Source of the DNA: UBA10649 sp963700745
GTDB lineage: Bacteria; Actinomycetota; Actinomycetes; S36-B12
Direction: 5' to 3'
Length of the DNA stretch: 64,000 nucleotides
Assembly (NCBI GenBank): GCA_963700745.1
Contig: CAVOYT010000009.1
Location: forward strand, 248,001 to 312,000
Below, in pieces: positions 26,127 to 34,066 of the stretch. The notes beneath the pieces were generated by a model, which saw nothing but the letters and a program-made list of their open reading frames with translations, did not search any database and had not been told where the DNA came from. How positions within the stretch are numbered: position 1 is the first letter of the stretch; the number at the start of each line of letters is the position of its first letter. Position numbers and translations under genes: made by a program.

Positions 26127-27053
26127 TCAGGCGAAGAGCCGCTGAGCTGCGGAGCAGACCTCGACCACGCGAGCCGCCGCGGTCGGCAGCACACCGCACT
26201 GCGTGAACGACCCGTGGTACAGATCCGGGGCGTGGATCCACTCCAAAGGCCCCCCGGCATCGGCCAGGGCCCGGGCGTAGGCGATCCCCTCATCGCGAAG
26301 CGGGTCGTGGCCGACGGTGAACACGATCGCCGGGACGCCGGGCTGTGTCGGGCTGCCCGTCAGATCCACGCGCGGGTCCGCACGGTCCTTCGGGTCGACG
26401 TACTGGTCGTAGAACCACTCCATGTCCCGGCGGGCGAGGAAGGGGCCCTCGACGAACTCGCGGGCCGATTCCGAGCGCAGCCACGGATCGGTGGCTGGGT
26501 AGATGAGGAGCTGGCCCACGAGCGCCGGACGATCGACCAGCAGCCGGGCGGCGGCGGCGGCGAGGGTCGCCCCCGCGCTGTCACCGGCCACGACGACGCG
26601 GTCCCACTCACCGAGGATCCAGTCGACTGCCGTGACGACGTCATCGACGGGTGCCGGGAAGGGATGCCTGGGCGCGCACCCGTAGTCGATGCTGATGACG
26701 GCCCAGCCGGTGGCATCGCAGAGCGTCCGGCAGATGGCATCGGCGGTCTCGAGGTTCCCGAGCACCCACCCTCCGCCGTGGATCCAGGCGACGGCCAGCG
26801 ACGGGTCGGCGCCCTCAGGCAGGTACTCGCGCAGGGCTACCCGGCCATCGACGGGCTCCAGGTCGGCGACCCGAACCGGGAGCGACTCCACGGGCGGCCG
26901 CCAGGCCGCGCGCGAGGCGAGGTTGGCCTCCAGGTGGAGGGCGATCGCCGTGTCCGCGTCCAGCTGCCAGACGGGAGGAAGCGCCTTCTGCGCTGCAGCC
27001 CGCCGCATCGCGACGCAGTCCGGCGCCAGGTCGGCCACGAGGGGATCGGTCAT
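26127..27053 (-). CDS. Alpha/beta hydrolase, hormone-sensitive lipase-like esterase
   Basis: 308 residues. Oxyanion motif WIHGGGWVLGN and nucleophile GDSAGATLAA place it in the HSL (family IV) esterases; the acid is probably in GHDPLRDEG and the histidine in DLYHGSFTQ. Hydrolyses short acyl esters or lactones; true substrate unknown. The start overlaps the stop of the upstream SGNH gene (TGATG), so the two hydrolases are co-translated. Confidence 0.9.
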   Translation of the reverse strand: MTDPLVADLAPDCVAMRRAAAQKALPPVWQLDADTAIALHLEANLASRAAWRPPVESLPVRVADLEPVDGRVALREYLPEGADPSLAVAWIHGGGWVLGNLETADAICRTLCDATGWAVISIDYGCAPRHPFPAPVDDVVTAVDWILGEWDRVVVAGDSAGATLAAAAARLLVDRPALVGQLLIYPATDPWLRSESAREFVEGPFLARRDMEWFYDQYVDPKDRADPRVDLTGSPTQPGVPAIVFTVGHDPLRDEGIAYARALADAGGPLEWIHAPDLYHGSFTQCGVLPTAAARVVEVCSAAQRLFA

Positions 27054-27682
27054 CAGCTGACCGTCGCCGTGCCCGATCCGCTCGCTTTCGCGATCGCCTC
27101 GAGCCTCGCCCGGGCGATCGCATCGTCCACCGAGGAACCCAGGAGTCGGGCGTAGCCCCTTTGTCCGACGGGCCGCAGGTGTATTCCGTCCGAGTACAAC
27201 CAGGACGGGTGCTGCGATGCCGCGCCGTTCCAGTCGATCACCTGCACCCGGCCTTCGCGGAACGCCGCAGCGCACGTGCGCATCATCGCGTTGTTGGACT
27301 TCGCCCAGGACCTTCGGACGTGAACCGTGACCAGGAAGACGCGGCGGTCCGGTCCGACCGCCCTCACCAGGGACTTGCAGGTCGACAACGGGAACGTGCC
27401 GTTGGTACCCAGGTGCACCACCACGTTCTGCGGCAGGGTCGAGGCCTTCTTCCGGAGGAGGGCGGGGGCAGAGTACGCCTGCCGACTCACGGCCGCGTTC
27501 ACCGCAAAGCCGTTCTCCTTCAAGACCGTGCGCGCGCCGAGCATCACCGAGTCCCCGAGCGCGTACCGGTCGCGAGACGGGGCTGCGGCAGCGGCTGCGG
27601 CGGGACCAACCGCCGTGACCGTCAGCGTGGCTGCCAGCACCGCCACCACGGTACGGACGGCGAGGGGAAGTCGTCTCGTCAC
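27053..27682 (-). CDS. Secreted SGNH-hydrolase-like protein
   Basis: 209 residues with a signal peptide (RRLPLAVRTVVAVLAATL..AAA). Block I LGDSVMLGA holds the nucleophile Ser45, block III HLGTNGTF the Gly/Asn oxyanion residues, and block V SDGIHLRPVG the Asp-x-x-His pair. This matches the C-terminal SGNH domain of OafA-type acyltransferases, here as a stand-alone exported protein. Possibly an esterase or transferase acting on cell-wall sugars. Intact. Confidence 0.85.
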   Translation of the reverse strand: MTRRLPLAVRTVVAVLAATLTVTAVGPAAAAAAAPSRDRYALGDSVMLGARTVLKENGFAVNAAVSRQAYSAPALLRKKASTLPQNVVVHLGTNGTFPLSTCKSLVRAVGPDRRVFLVTVHVRRSWAKSNNAMMRTCAAAFREGRVQVIDWNGAASQHPSWLYSDGIHLRPVGQRGYARLLGSSVDDAIARARLEAIAKASGSGTATVS

Positions 27683-27686
27683 AGAG

Positions 27687-28881
27687 TCATTGGATCACGC
27701 CACTGATGCGCCGGACAATCTCGGCGAGGATCGCCGGAGAGGTCGCAAGGTTGAGGCGGGCAAACCCCTCGCCGCCGGTCCCGAACGTCGGGCCCGAACT
27801 CAAAGCGACGCGACCCTTGTCGATGAGGACCTCCGCCGGGTCAGGACCCAGGTCGTAGGCGCGGAAGTCGATCCACGCCAGGTAGGAGGCCTCCGGCGGC
27901 ACGTAGCGGGCCTCCGGCAGGTGTGCGGCGATCAGGTCGGCGAGGTACCGACGGTTGTGGTCGAGGATGGACACGACGTCGTCGAGCCATCCACCGCCGT
28001 GCCGGTAGGCCGCCTCCGCCGCGATCACCCCGAGATGCCCGGTGCCGTACGTCACCTCGAGCGGCATCCGGTCGGCGACGATGGCTGAGGTACGGGCGGT
28101 GCCGACGAGCTGCGCGCACTTCAGTCCCGGCAGGTTCCAAGCCTTCGACGCAGAGACGAGGCTGACAGCCGATGCATCGTCGTCGGCGACCGTCAGGTAC
28201 GGGATGTGGGTGGCTCCCGGCAGGGTCAGCGGACCATGGATCTCGTCCGAGACCACGGCCACGCCATGCTCCCTTGAGAGCTCCGCAATAGCGGCGAGGG
28301 TGCTACGAGGCGCCACCGAGCCGGTCGGGATTATGCGGGTTGCACAGGACGAAGGCCGTCACGTCCGGGCGGGCGAAGGCCGCCTCGAGCCCCGGCAGGT
28401 CCCAGTCGTACGAGCCGTCCGCCGCCCGGGCCATCGGGACGTCCACGATCGTCCTGCCCACGACGTCAGCGATTGTGGAGAAGAACGGCGGGTAGACCGG
28501 CGTGTTCAGAACGACGCCGTCCCCGGGGGACGTGAGCATCAACAGGCCCTGCGCGACGCCGGTGAGCACGTCCGGAATGAGCACCACGCGATCGGCGGGC
28601 AGCTGCCAGTCCCAGCGAGCGATGGCGAAGTCGGCGAGCGCCTGCGGGAGGCCCATCTCGGTCCGGTAGCCCAGGTCAGACCTATCGATCGCAGCGTGAA
28701 GGGCGTCGGCGATGGGCTCGGCGACCGGGAAGTCCATCTCGGCAACCCACGCGGGGATCACGTCGGCGTCGTAGCGCTGGTACTTGGCGCTGAGGCGCCC
28801 ACGCAGGGCGGCGAGGTCGATCGAGTCGACGTCGAATGAGGGCACGGTCAGATCAGGCAACACCGGGAGGGGACGACTCAC
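27687..28881 (-). CDS. MalY/PatB-type aminotransferase, cystathionine beta-lyase-like, one frameshift
   Basis: Fold type I PLP enzyme. The first frame contains IPAWVAEMDFPVAEPI, LGYRTEMGLPQALADF and TPVYPPFF; the second contains VVSDEIHGPLTLPG and the PLP lysine in SASKAWNLPGLKCA. One extra G near 28333 separates them; removal gives NPHNPTGSVAPRSTLA. About 397 residues after repair, normal. MalY/PatB members cleave cystathionine or other C-S beta-linkages, releasing a thiol. GTG start overlaps the CopZ-like stop (GTGA). Confidence 0.88.
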
Positions 28882-29094
28882 TCGGCGAGGTCGTAGCCCG
28901 CCTCGTCGACGGCGGCGCGCATCACCTCGACGTCAACGGGCACGCCACTCGTCACGCTGACATCCGAGTCCGCTTCCGCACGGAGCTCGATGGTGACACT
29001 CTCCACGCCGGGGATGGCGCTGACCTCCTTCGGTGACGGCCGCCACGCAATGGTCACACGTCATTCCGGTCACCTTGAAGACCTGGGTGGGCAT
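28878..29094 (-). CDS. Copper-chaperone-like HMA domain protein, one frameshift
   Basis: About 71 residues after repair. Starts MPTQVFKVTGMTCDHCVAAV with the metal motif MTCDHC, then KEVSAIPGVESVTIEL and ends AAVDEAGYDLAE, the ferredoxin-like HMA fold. One extra G near 29033 breaks the frame. It normally passes Cu(I) to a P-type ATPase; no copA lies in the window. Its place just downstream of a CsoR/CstR-like repressor suggests coregulation. Confidence 0.85.
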
Positions 29095-29142
29095 GGTTCT
29101 TTCCCTTCGGTTGCGACGACGGTCGCGGTAGGCGGACGAAGA

Positions 29143-29403
29143 TCAGGCGAGCGACAAGAACAGCTTCTCAAGCTCGTCGCGAGTCATCGGGGCGTCCTCG
29201 CCGCGCTCCCAGCACTGCTGGAGGCCGGACGCCACGATCTTGAAACCGGCCCGGTCGAGGGCCTTGGAGACGGCCGCCAGCTGAGTGACGACGTCACTGC
29301 AGGTGCGCTCGTCCTCGATCATGTTGATCACGCCGTCGAGCTGCCCCCGGGCCCGCTTCAGTCGCATGACGATGTCGTGGCTCACGGTCGGCTCGATGTT
29401 CAT
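29143..29403 (-). CDS. CsoR/FrmR-family repressor, CstR-like (no copper-ligand His)
   Basis: 86 residues, all-helical DUF156 fold: MRLKRARGQLDGVINMIED, TCSDVVTQLAAVSKALDRAG, LQQCW. CsoR binds Cu(I) with Cys-His-Cys; here Cys35 and Cys64 are present but residue 60, four before Cys64, is Gly instead of His. That two-cysteine pattern is the one of CstR-type persulfide sensors. Start MNIEPTV at 29403. Divergent from the AhpD-like gene with an operator-like palindrome between them, and upstream of the CopZ-like gene. Whether it senses sulfur, copper or neither is open. Confidence 0.85.
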   Translation of the reverse strand: MNIEPTVSHDIVMRLKRARGQLDGVINMIEDERTCSDVVTQLAAVSKALDRAGFKIVASGLQQCWERGEDAPMTRDELEKLFLSLA

Positions 29404-29412
29404 GCCGACAGG

Positions 29413-29439
29413 ATACCCCCATACCCGCAGGGGTATTCT
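29413..29439 (+). promoter_or_regulatory. CsoR/CstR-type operator over a leaderless -10 box
   Basis: Palindrome ATACCC-GCAG-GGGTAT at 29421-29436, preceded by an extra half-site ATACCCCC (29413-29420). It overlaps the -10 box TATTCT (29434-29439), which lies six bases before the ATG of the AhpD-like gene. It is also 18 bp from the repressor's own start, so autoregulation is likely. Confidence 0.75.
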
Positions 29440-29445
29440 GCTGAT

Positions 29446-29820
29446 ATGAGCCAAAGCTATGGAAAAGCCGTCCTCGACGACCTCGCCCCCCTCGGCCGGG
29501 AGTTGCGGCGGGCCATCCCGGACGTCTACAAGGGCTTCGGAGAGTTGCACCACGCCGCCTTCGCCGACGGGGCCCTGGACACCCGGACCAAGGAGCTGAT
29601 CGCCTTCGCGATCGGTGTGTCCGAGCAGTGCGACGGCTGCATCGCTTCGCATGCGCGCGGCGCGGTCAAGGCCGGAGCGACGAAGCAGGAGGCCGCCGAG
29701 GCCATCGGCGTGACCTACCTCATGAACGGCGGACCGGCCACGATCTACGGCCCTCGTGCCTACGAGGCCTTCTGCGAGTTCTACGACGCCCTCCATGCGG
29801 ACGAGGTGGCCGCGAACTAG
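29446..29820 (+). CDS. AhpD-like carboxymuconolactone decarboxylase family protein
   Basis: 124 residues. The AhpD active-site signature E-x-C-x-x-C-x3-H is complete: Glu60, Cys62, Cys65 and His69 in SEQCDGCIASHARGA. Such proteins act as thiol-disulfide oxidoreductases or alkylhydroperoxidases, often as trimers. No ribosome binding site; the transcript is probably leaderless and repressed by the divergent CsoR/CstR-like protein. Confidence 0.88.
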   Translation: MSQSYGKAVLDDLAPLGRELRRAIPDVYKGFGELHHAAFADGALDTRTKELIAFAIGVSEQCDGCIASHARGAVKAGATKQEAAEAIGVTYLMNGGPATIYGPRAYEAFCEFYDALHADEVAAN

Positions 29821-29835
29821 CCCTCGCATCGCCGC

Positions 29836-29841
29836 TAGCGT
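29836..29841 (+). promoter_or_regulatory. -10 box of a leaderless promoter
   Basis: TAGCGT (TANNNT) six bases before the GTG start at 29848; no ribosome binding site. Confidence 0.5.
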
Positions 29842-29847
29842 GGCGCC

Positions 29848-31038
29848 GTGACGAGGTCCGGGCTTCCCGCGTACCTCATCGCCGCCACCACCTCCCGATC
29901 GGCAACGGAGTCCGCTGGACCGGCACTGCTCGTGGTCGCCATCGCGACGATCGGCAACGCGACCACGGGGTCGTACCTCGTCGCCTCGCTCACCGCTTCG
30001 GCGGCGATCGGCGGACCCATCGTCGGCGCACTGATCGACCGCGCCCGGTCGCCCCGCTGGGGCTTCGGGCTGTCGATGGCACTCATGGCGATCGGCCTCG
30101 CAGCGATCGCCCTCACCATCGGCCACGCGCCGCTGCCCGTGGTGATGGGACTGGCCGTCGTGGCCGGCCTCGGGTACCCCGCGCTCACCGGCGCGTGGAG
30201 CGCCCAGGTCCCCCGACTCGTTCCCGCCAGCCGAATCACGCATGCGTATGCCGCCGACGCCGCCACGTACAGTCTCGCCGCCGTTGTGGCACCACCGCTC
30301 GCCACCGCCCTGGTCGTGGTGTCAGCGACCGCGCCACTGTGGATGCCGGTTGCCCTCCTGGTCGTGTCCGTGGCCCTCCTGCGCGCCGTCCCGCTGCCGA
30401 CCCGCGCCGGACGCAGCCAGCCGGGGACCCTGCGCCGGGACCTACGCGCCGGGGCCGGGGCGCTGATGGGTCGCCCGGGCCTACGACGCACGACCATCAT
30501 CACCACCGTCGGGTTCGCCGGGCAGTCGGCCATCTTCGTCGCGGCGCCGATCCTCGCCCAGACGATCGGCGGCTCGCTGGGGTTCACGGGCGTCATCCTC
30601 GGGGTCTTCGCCGTGGGCGGGGTCAGCACGGCCGCCTGGTTCACTCGCCGCCCGGTACGGCGCCCCGACCGTGCCGTCATCGTCAGCATGGCGCTGTCCA
30701 CGCTCGCGCTCATTGCGGTCGGCCTGGCCCCCAGCACCGGATTGCTGCTGGTCGCGGCGTTCGCGATGGGGGCGACCGAGCCGCCGCTGGTCTCCGCGAT
30801 GTTCCAGGTCAGGGTTCGCGAATCCCCCGTCGGGATCCAGGCGCAGGTGTTCACCACGGCGGCGAGCCTGCGGATGACCGCGTTCGCGCTGGCCACCGCG
30901 GTGTGCGGCTGGCTCCTGCACTGGGATGTCGAAGCAGTCATCGCCTTCGGGGTCCTGCTCCACCTCGTCTCGCTGGCCGCCGGCATCGTCCTCGGACCGC
31001 CCGTTCCCCCGCGACAGCAGTGGGTGCACCGGGCGTGA
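29848..31038 (+). CDS. MFS transporter
   Basis: 396 residues, about 12 helices; loop 2-3 carries GALIDRARSPRWGFG, the motif-A position. The AraJ/SetA-like compact form suggests efflux of sugars or drugs, but no substrate can be named. GTG start probably leaderless. A gap of 27 bp follows the AhpD-like gene, and it has its own -10 box. Confidence 0.85.
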   Translation: MTRSGLPAYLIAATTSRSATESAGPALLVVAIATIGNATTGSYLVASLTASAAIGGPIVGALIDRARSPRWGFGLSMALMAIGLAAIALTIGHAPLPVVMGLAVVAGLGYPALTGAWSAQVPRLVPASRITHAYAADAATYSLAAVVAPPLATALVVVSATAPLWMPVALLVVSVALLRAVPLPTRAGRSQPGTLRRDLRAGAGALMGRPGLRRTTIITTVGFAGQSAIFVAAPILAQTIGGSLGFTGVILGVFAVGGVSTAAWFTRRPVRRPDRAVIVSMALSTLALIAVGLAPSTGLLLVAAFAMGATEPPLVSAMFQVRVRESPVGIQAQVFTTAASLRMTAFALATAVCGWLLHWDVEAVIAFGVLLHLVSLAAGIVLGPPVPPRQQWVHRA

Positions 31039-31063
31039 ACTCGTCGACTCCGGGTCGCCGGTC

Positions 31064-31069
31064 TACGCT
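31064..31069 (+). promoter_or_regulatory. -10 box of a leaderless promoter
   Basis: TACGCT (TANNNT) six bases before the ATG at 31076, no ribosome binding site; an earlier ATG at 31071 runs into a stop at once. Confidence 0.5.
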
Positions 31070-31075
31070 CATGCG

Positions 31076-31795
31076 ATGACGAGCGCCGGACGCCTTGCCC
31101 TGGTGGGCAGCGGTGAGTACCTGCCCGTGATGCAGGAGATCGAGGCGTGGCTCCTGCAGGACCGTCCGGCCCGCTACGTGCAGCTCGCCACTGCCGCCGC
31201 ACCAGAGGGCGACCGGGTGCTCGCTCGCTGGCACGAGCTCGGGGCGCGGTCGGCCGAGCGACTGGGGGTCGAGCAGGTGATCGTGGACGTGCGCACCCGC
31301 GAGGACGCGGAGGATGCCGCTCACGCCGAGGCAATCACCGGGGCCGGCCTGATCTACCTGTCCGGCGGGAACCCCGGCCACCTCGCCCGCACGCTGAGCG
31401 GGACACGGGTGTGGGCCGCGATCGTGGCCGAATGGCGGGCCGGCGCCTCCCTCGCCGGCTGCAGCGCGGGCGCCATGGTCATGGGCGGCTACGTCCCGGA
31501 CTTCCGTCACCCCAAGCGCGGCGGCACGAGCGGACTCGGTGTCATCCCGGAGGTACGGGTGCTGCCCCACTTCGACAAGTACAGCCGGATGATCCCGGAC
31601 TTCGCCCTTCGCCCGCTCGTGACATCAGATGCCGTCGTCGTCGGGATCGACGAGGACACGGCGCTGGTCGCCGAGGGACCGGGCGAGGACGAGCACTGGG
31701 AGTTCCGCTCACGCGGGCGGCAGTCCGCGTGGACCATCGAGGAGGACCGACGGCATCGCGTCAACGCACCGTTGCGCCTTCGAGTGGACGCGTGA
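31076..31795 (+). CDS. Peptidase S51-like (peptidase E/cyanophycinase fold) protein
   Basis: 239 residues. Starts LALVGSGEYLP; the nucleophile elbow GCSAGAMVMGG carries the Ser of class I glutamine-amidotransferase-like folds, and VLPHFDKYSRM supplies the His. LIYLSGGNPGHLART matches the conserved GGN turn. Members cleave Asp-X dipeptides or cyanophycin; here the exact activity is unknown. Followed by trmB with a GTGA overlap, so co-translated. Confidence 0.85.
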   Translation: MTSAGRLALVGSGEYLPVMQEIEAWLLQDRPARYVQLATAAAPEGDRVLARWHELGARSAERLGVEQVIVDVRTREDAEDAAHAEAITGAGLIYLSGGNPGHLARTLSGTRVWAAIVAEWRAGASLAGCSAGAMVMGGYVPDFRHPKRGGTSGLGVIPEVRVLPHFDKYSRMIPDFALRPLVTSDAVVVGIDEDTALVAEGPGEDEHWEFRSRGRQSAWTIEEDRRHRVNAPLRLRVDA

Positions 31796-32508
31796 CCACG
31801 CCGGCCACGCGCGCCGACCTCCGCGCTCACGGTCCTGCCGGGGTCCTGCGCCCGGGCATTCGCACCTACAAGCCTCGTCGCACCCGCATGACCGACCGTC
31901 AGGCAGCGGCCCTCGTCGAGAACGTCGACCTCATCCTTCCGGTGAGCGCAGATCCCCTCGAACCCGACGACATCTGGGGCGTCGGGGTTCCCGTCGTTCT
32001 CGAGATCGGATTCGGCGACGGCGCGGCGACCGCCGCGATGGCGGCGGCCGACCCGGGGACCGGAGTGCTCGCGATCGACGTGCATACCCCTGGCGTCGGC
32101 GAACTGCTCGCCCGCGTGGGCGAGGCCGGACTGTCCAATGTGCGGGTCATGGAGGCCGATGCGCTCGGCGTCCTCTCGCGGAGCATCCGGCCCACCTCGC
32201 TGCACGGGGTCCGGTCATACTTCCCCGATCCGTGGCCCAAGGCGCGGCACCACAAACGTCGGCTGGTCCAGCCGGAGGTGCTCGACCTGGTGCGCACGCG
32301 ACTGGCCCCCGGGGGCACGTGGCACCTGGCCACCGACTGGGACGAGTACGCCGAATGGATGCAGGCCCGCTTCGACGCAGATCCGTTCTGGTCCGGTGGT
32401 CCGATCCCGACACCGCCGTGGCGCCCCCAGACGCGCTACGAGCGGCGAGCCCTTCGTGACGGTCGAACCATCACGGACCTGGTGTTCCAGACGCCACCAG
32501 CCGACTGA
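31792..32508 (+). CDS. trmB: tRNA (guanine-N7-)-methyltransferase
   Basis: 238 residues. SAM-binding EIGFGDGAATAAMA, then the family signature SYFPDPWPKARHHKRRLVQP and the C-terminal TRYERRAL. Methylates G46 in the variable loop of tRNAs. An N-terminal arm (RPGIRTYKPRRTRMTDRQ) is usual for bacterial TrmB. The GTG start overlaps the S51-like stop; this choice keeps the conserved arm. Confidence 0.95.
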   Translation: MTTPATRADLRAHGPAGVLRPGIRTYKPRRTRMTDRQAAALVENVDLILPVSADPLEPDDIWGVGVPVVLEIGFGDGAATAAMAAADPGTGVLAIDVHTPGVGELLARVGEAGLSNVRVMEADALGVLSRSIRPTSLHGVRSYFPDPWPKARHHKRRLVQPEVLDLVRTRLAPGGTWHLATDWDEYAEWMQARFDADPFWSGGPIPTPPWRPQTRYERRALRDGRTITDLVFQTPPAD

Positions 32509-32540
32509 GCCTGCCGACACAGGTTGGAGAGAATGCACGT

Positions 32541-33500
32541 ATGTCGACCGACCCGCCGCTCGCGCCGTCGCGCCCCCTTGGCACCACCGGGTTGACCGTC
32601 TCGCCCCTGTGCCTCGGGGGAAATGTCTTCGGCTGGACCGCAGACGCGAACGAGTCGATGCGGGTGCTGGACGAGTATTCCGCCCAGGGCGGCAACTTCA
32701 TCGACACCGCTGACGTCTACTCAGAGTGGGCACCCGGGAACTCGGGTGGCGAGTCGGAGCGGATCCTCGGTCAATGGATGACCGAGCGGCGCAATCGCGG
32801 GGACGTCCTCATCGCTACGAAGGTCGCCAAGCTGTCCACCGCACGAGGACTCGCCCCCGACACGATTCGCGCGGCTGTCGATGGATCGCTCACGCGACTG
32901 GGTACCGACTACATCGACCTCTACTACGCACACATGGACGATCCGTCGACACCGATGGAAGAGACCCTGGGCGCCTTCGACGAGATCGTCCGCTCAGGGA
33001 AGGTCCGCTATCTCGCTGCGTCGAACTTCACTCCCGACCGACTTCGCGAGGCCCTGCGGATCTCCGCTCGGGACGGACTCGCCCCCTACGTCGCGACCCA
33101 GGATCACTACAACCTCATGCAACGCGAGGCCTACGAGAGGGACATCGAGCCGGTCGTTGCCGAGTACGGCCTGGCCTCGCTGCCGTACTACGGGCTCGCG
33201 CGCGGTTACCTCACCGGCAAGTACCGGCCCGGCGTCACCATCGACAGCCCTCGCGCCAAGGGCGCCGAGGCGTATGTCGGGGAGAAGGGGGATCGCGTCC
33301 TCGCGGTCGTCGGTCAGGTCGCAGCTGAGCACGGCTGCTCCCCCGCCGCCGTCTCCCTGGCCTGGCTGTTGACGAGGCCCGGGCTCACTGCCCCGATCGC
33401 CAGCGCACGCACTGTCGAGCAACTGGCCGATCTGGTGCAACTGGCCACGCTCACGCTGAGCGCGGACGAGATCGCGGCGCTCGACGCCGCCTCAGCATGA
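32541..33500 (+). CDS. Aldo/keto reductase
   Basis: 319 residues. The catalytic tetrad is visible: Asp and Tyr in FIDTADVYSEW, Lys in IATKVAKL, His in DLYYAHMDD. NADPH-binding strand LTAPIASARTVEQL near the C-terminus. The YhdN/IolS-like (AKR11/12) subgroup; the substrate is unknown. Overlaps the thpR start by ATGA, so they are co-translated. Confidence 0.93.
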   Translation: MSTDPPLAPSRPLGTTGLTVSPLCLGGNVFGWTADANESMRVLDEYSAQGGNFIDTADVYSEWAPGNSGGESERILGQWMTERRNRGDVLIATKVAKLSTARGLAPDTIRAAVDGSLTRLGTDYIDLYYAHMDDPSTPMEETLGAFDEIVRSGKVRYLAASNFTPDRLREALRISARDGLAPYVATQDHYNLMQREAYERDIEPVVAEYGLASLPYYGLARGYLTGKYRPGVTIDSPRAKGAEAYVGEKGDRVLAVVGQVAAEHGCSPAAVSLAWLLTRPGLTAPIASARTVEQLADLVQLATLTLSADEIAALDAASA

Positions 33501-34066
33501 GCCTGTTCGTCGCCATTCGGCCCGATGACGTCGCCAGCGAGGACCTGCAGCATGCCCTCGAGCGGGTCCGCCGGCTCCCGGTGGCACGGCCGCTGCACTG
33601 GCAGCCGCCGGCACTGTGGCACGTCACCCTCGCCTTCCTCGGCAACCCACCCGACGATGTCGACCAGGACGTGGCGGAACGGCTCGATGCCCTGGTGACC
33701 GACGAAGTCGTCCCAAGTCTCCGCCTCGCTGGCGCTGGCTGCTTCGGTCGTCAGGTCCTGTGGGTGGGACTGGAGGCCGGCGCCGCCGTCGAGGCACTCC
33801 GGTCGTGCGCCGACGCCATCCCCCGCCTGGTGCGCGGCACCGGAGCGGTCGTGGATCGGCGCCCATGGCGCGCCCATCTCACGGTGGCGCGCGCTCGCAA
33901 CGGCGACGCGACTGCCGTGGCCGGAGTCCTCGCCGACTACCGGGGACCGACGTTTGCCGTCGAGGAGATCCTGCTCATCCGCTCGACCGGCGGACCGACA
34001 CCGTCACATCGCGTGATCCGGCGAGTGCCCTGGGTCAGGAAAGCTCCTCCACGATCACGCGCTTGA
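33497..34066 (+). CDS. thpR: RNA 2',3'-cyclic phosphodiesterase (2'-5' RNA ligase family)
   Basis: 189 residues. Two HxTx motifs, WHVTLAFLG and RAHLTVAR, define the 2H phosphoesterase fold; the C-terminal VEEILLIRSTGG matches ThpR. Opens 2',3'-cyclic phosphates on RNA ends. ATG overlaps the stop of the reductase. The last 32 bp overlap the end of the convergent acyl-CoA ligase gene. Confidence 0.9.
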   Translation: MSLFVAIRPDDVASEDLQHALERVRRLPVARPLHWQPPALWHVTLAFLGNPPDDVDQDVAERLDALVTDEVVPSLRLAGAGCFGRQVLWVGLEAGAAVEALRSCADAIPRLVRGTGAVVDRRPWRAHLTVARARNGDATAVAGVLADYRGPTFAVEEILLIRSTGGPTPSHRVIRRVPWVRKAPPRSRA

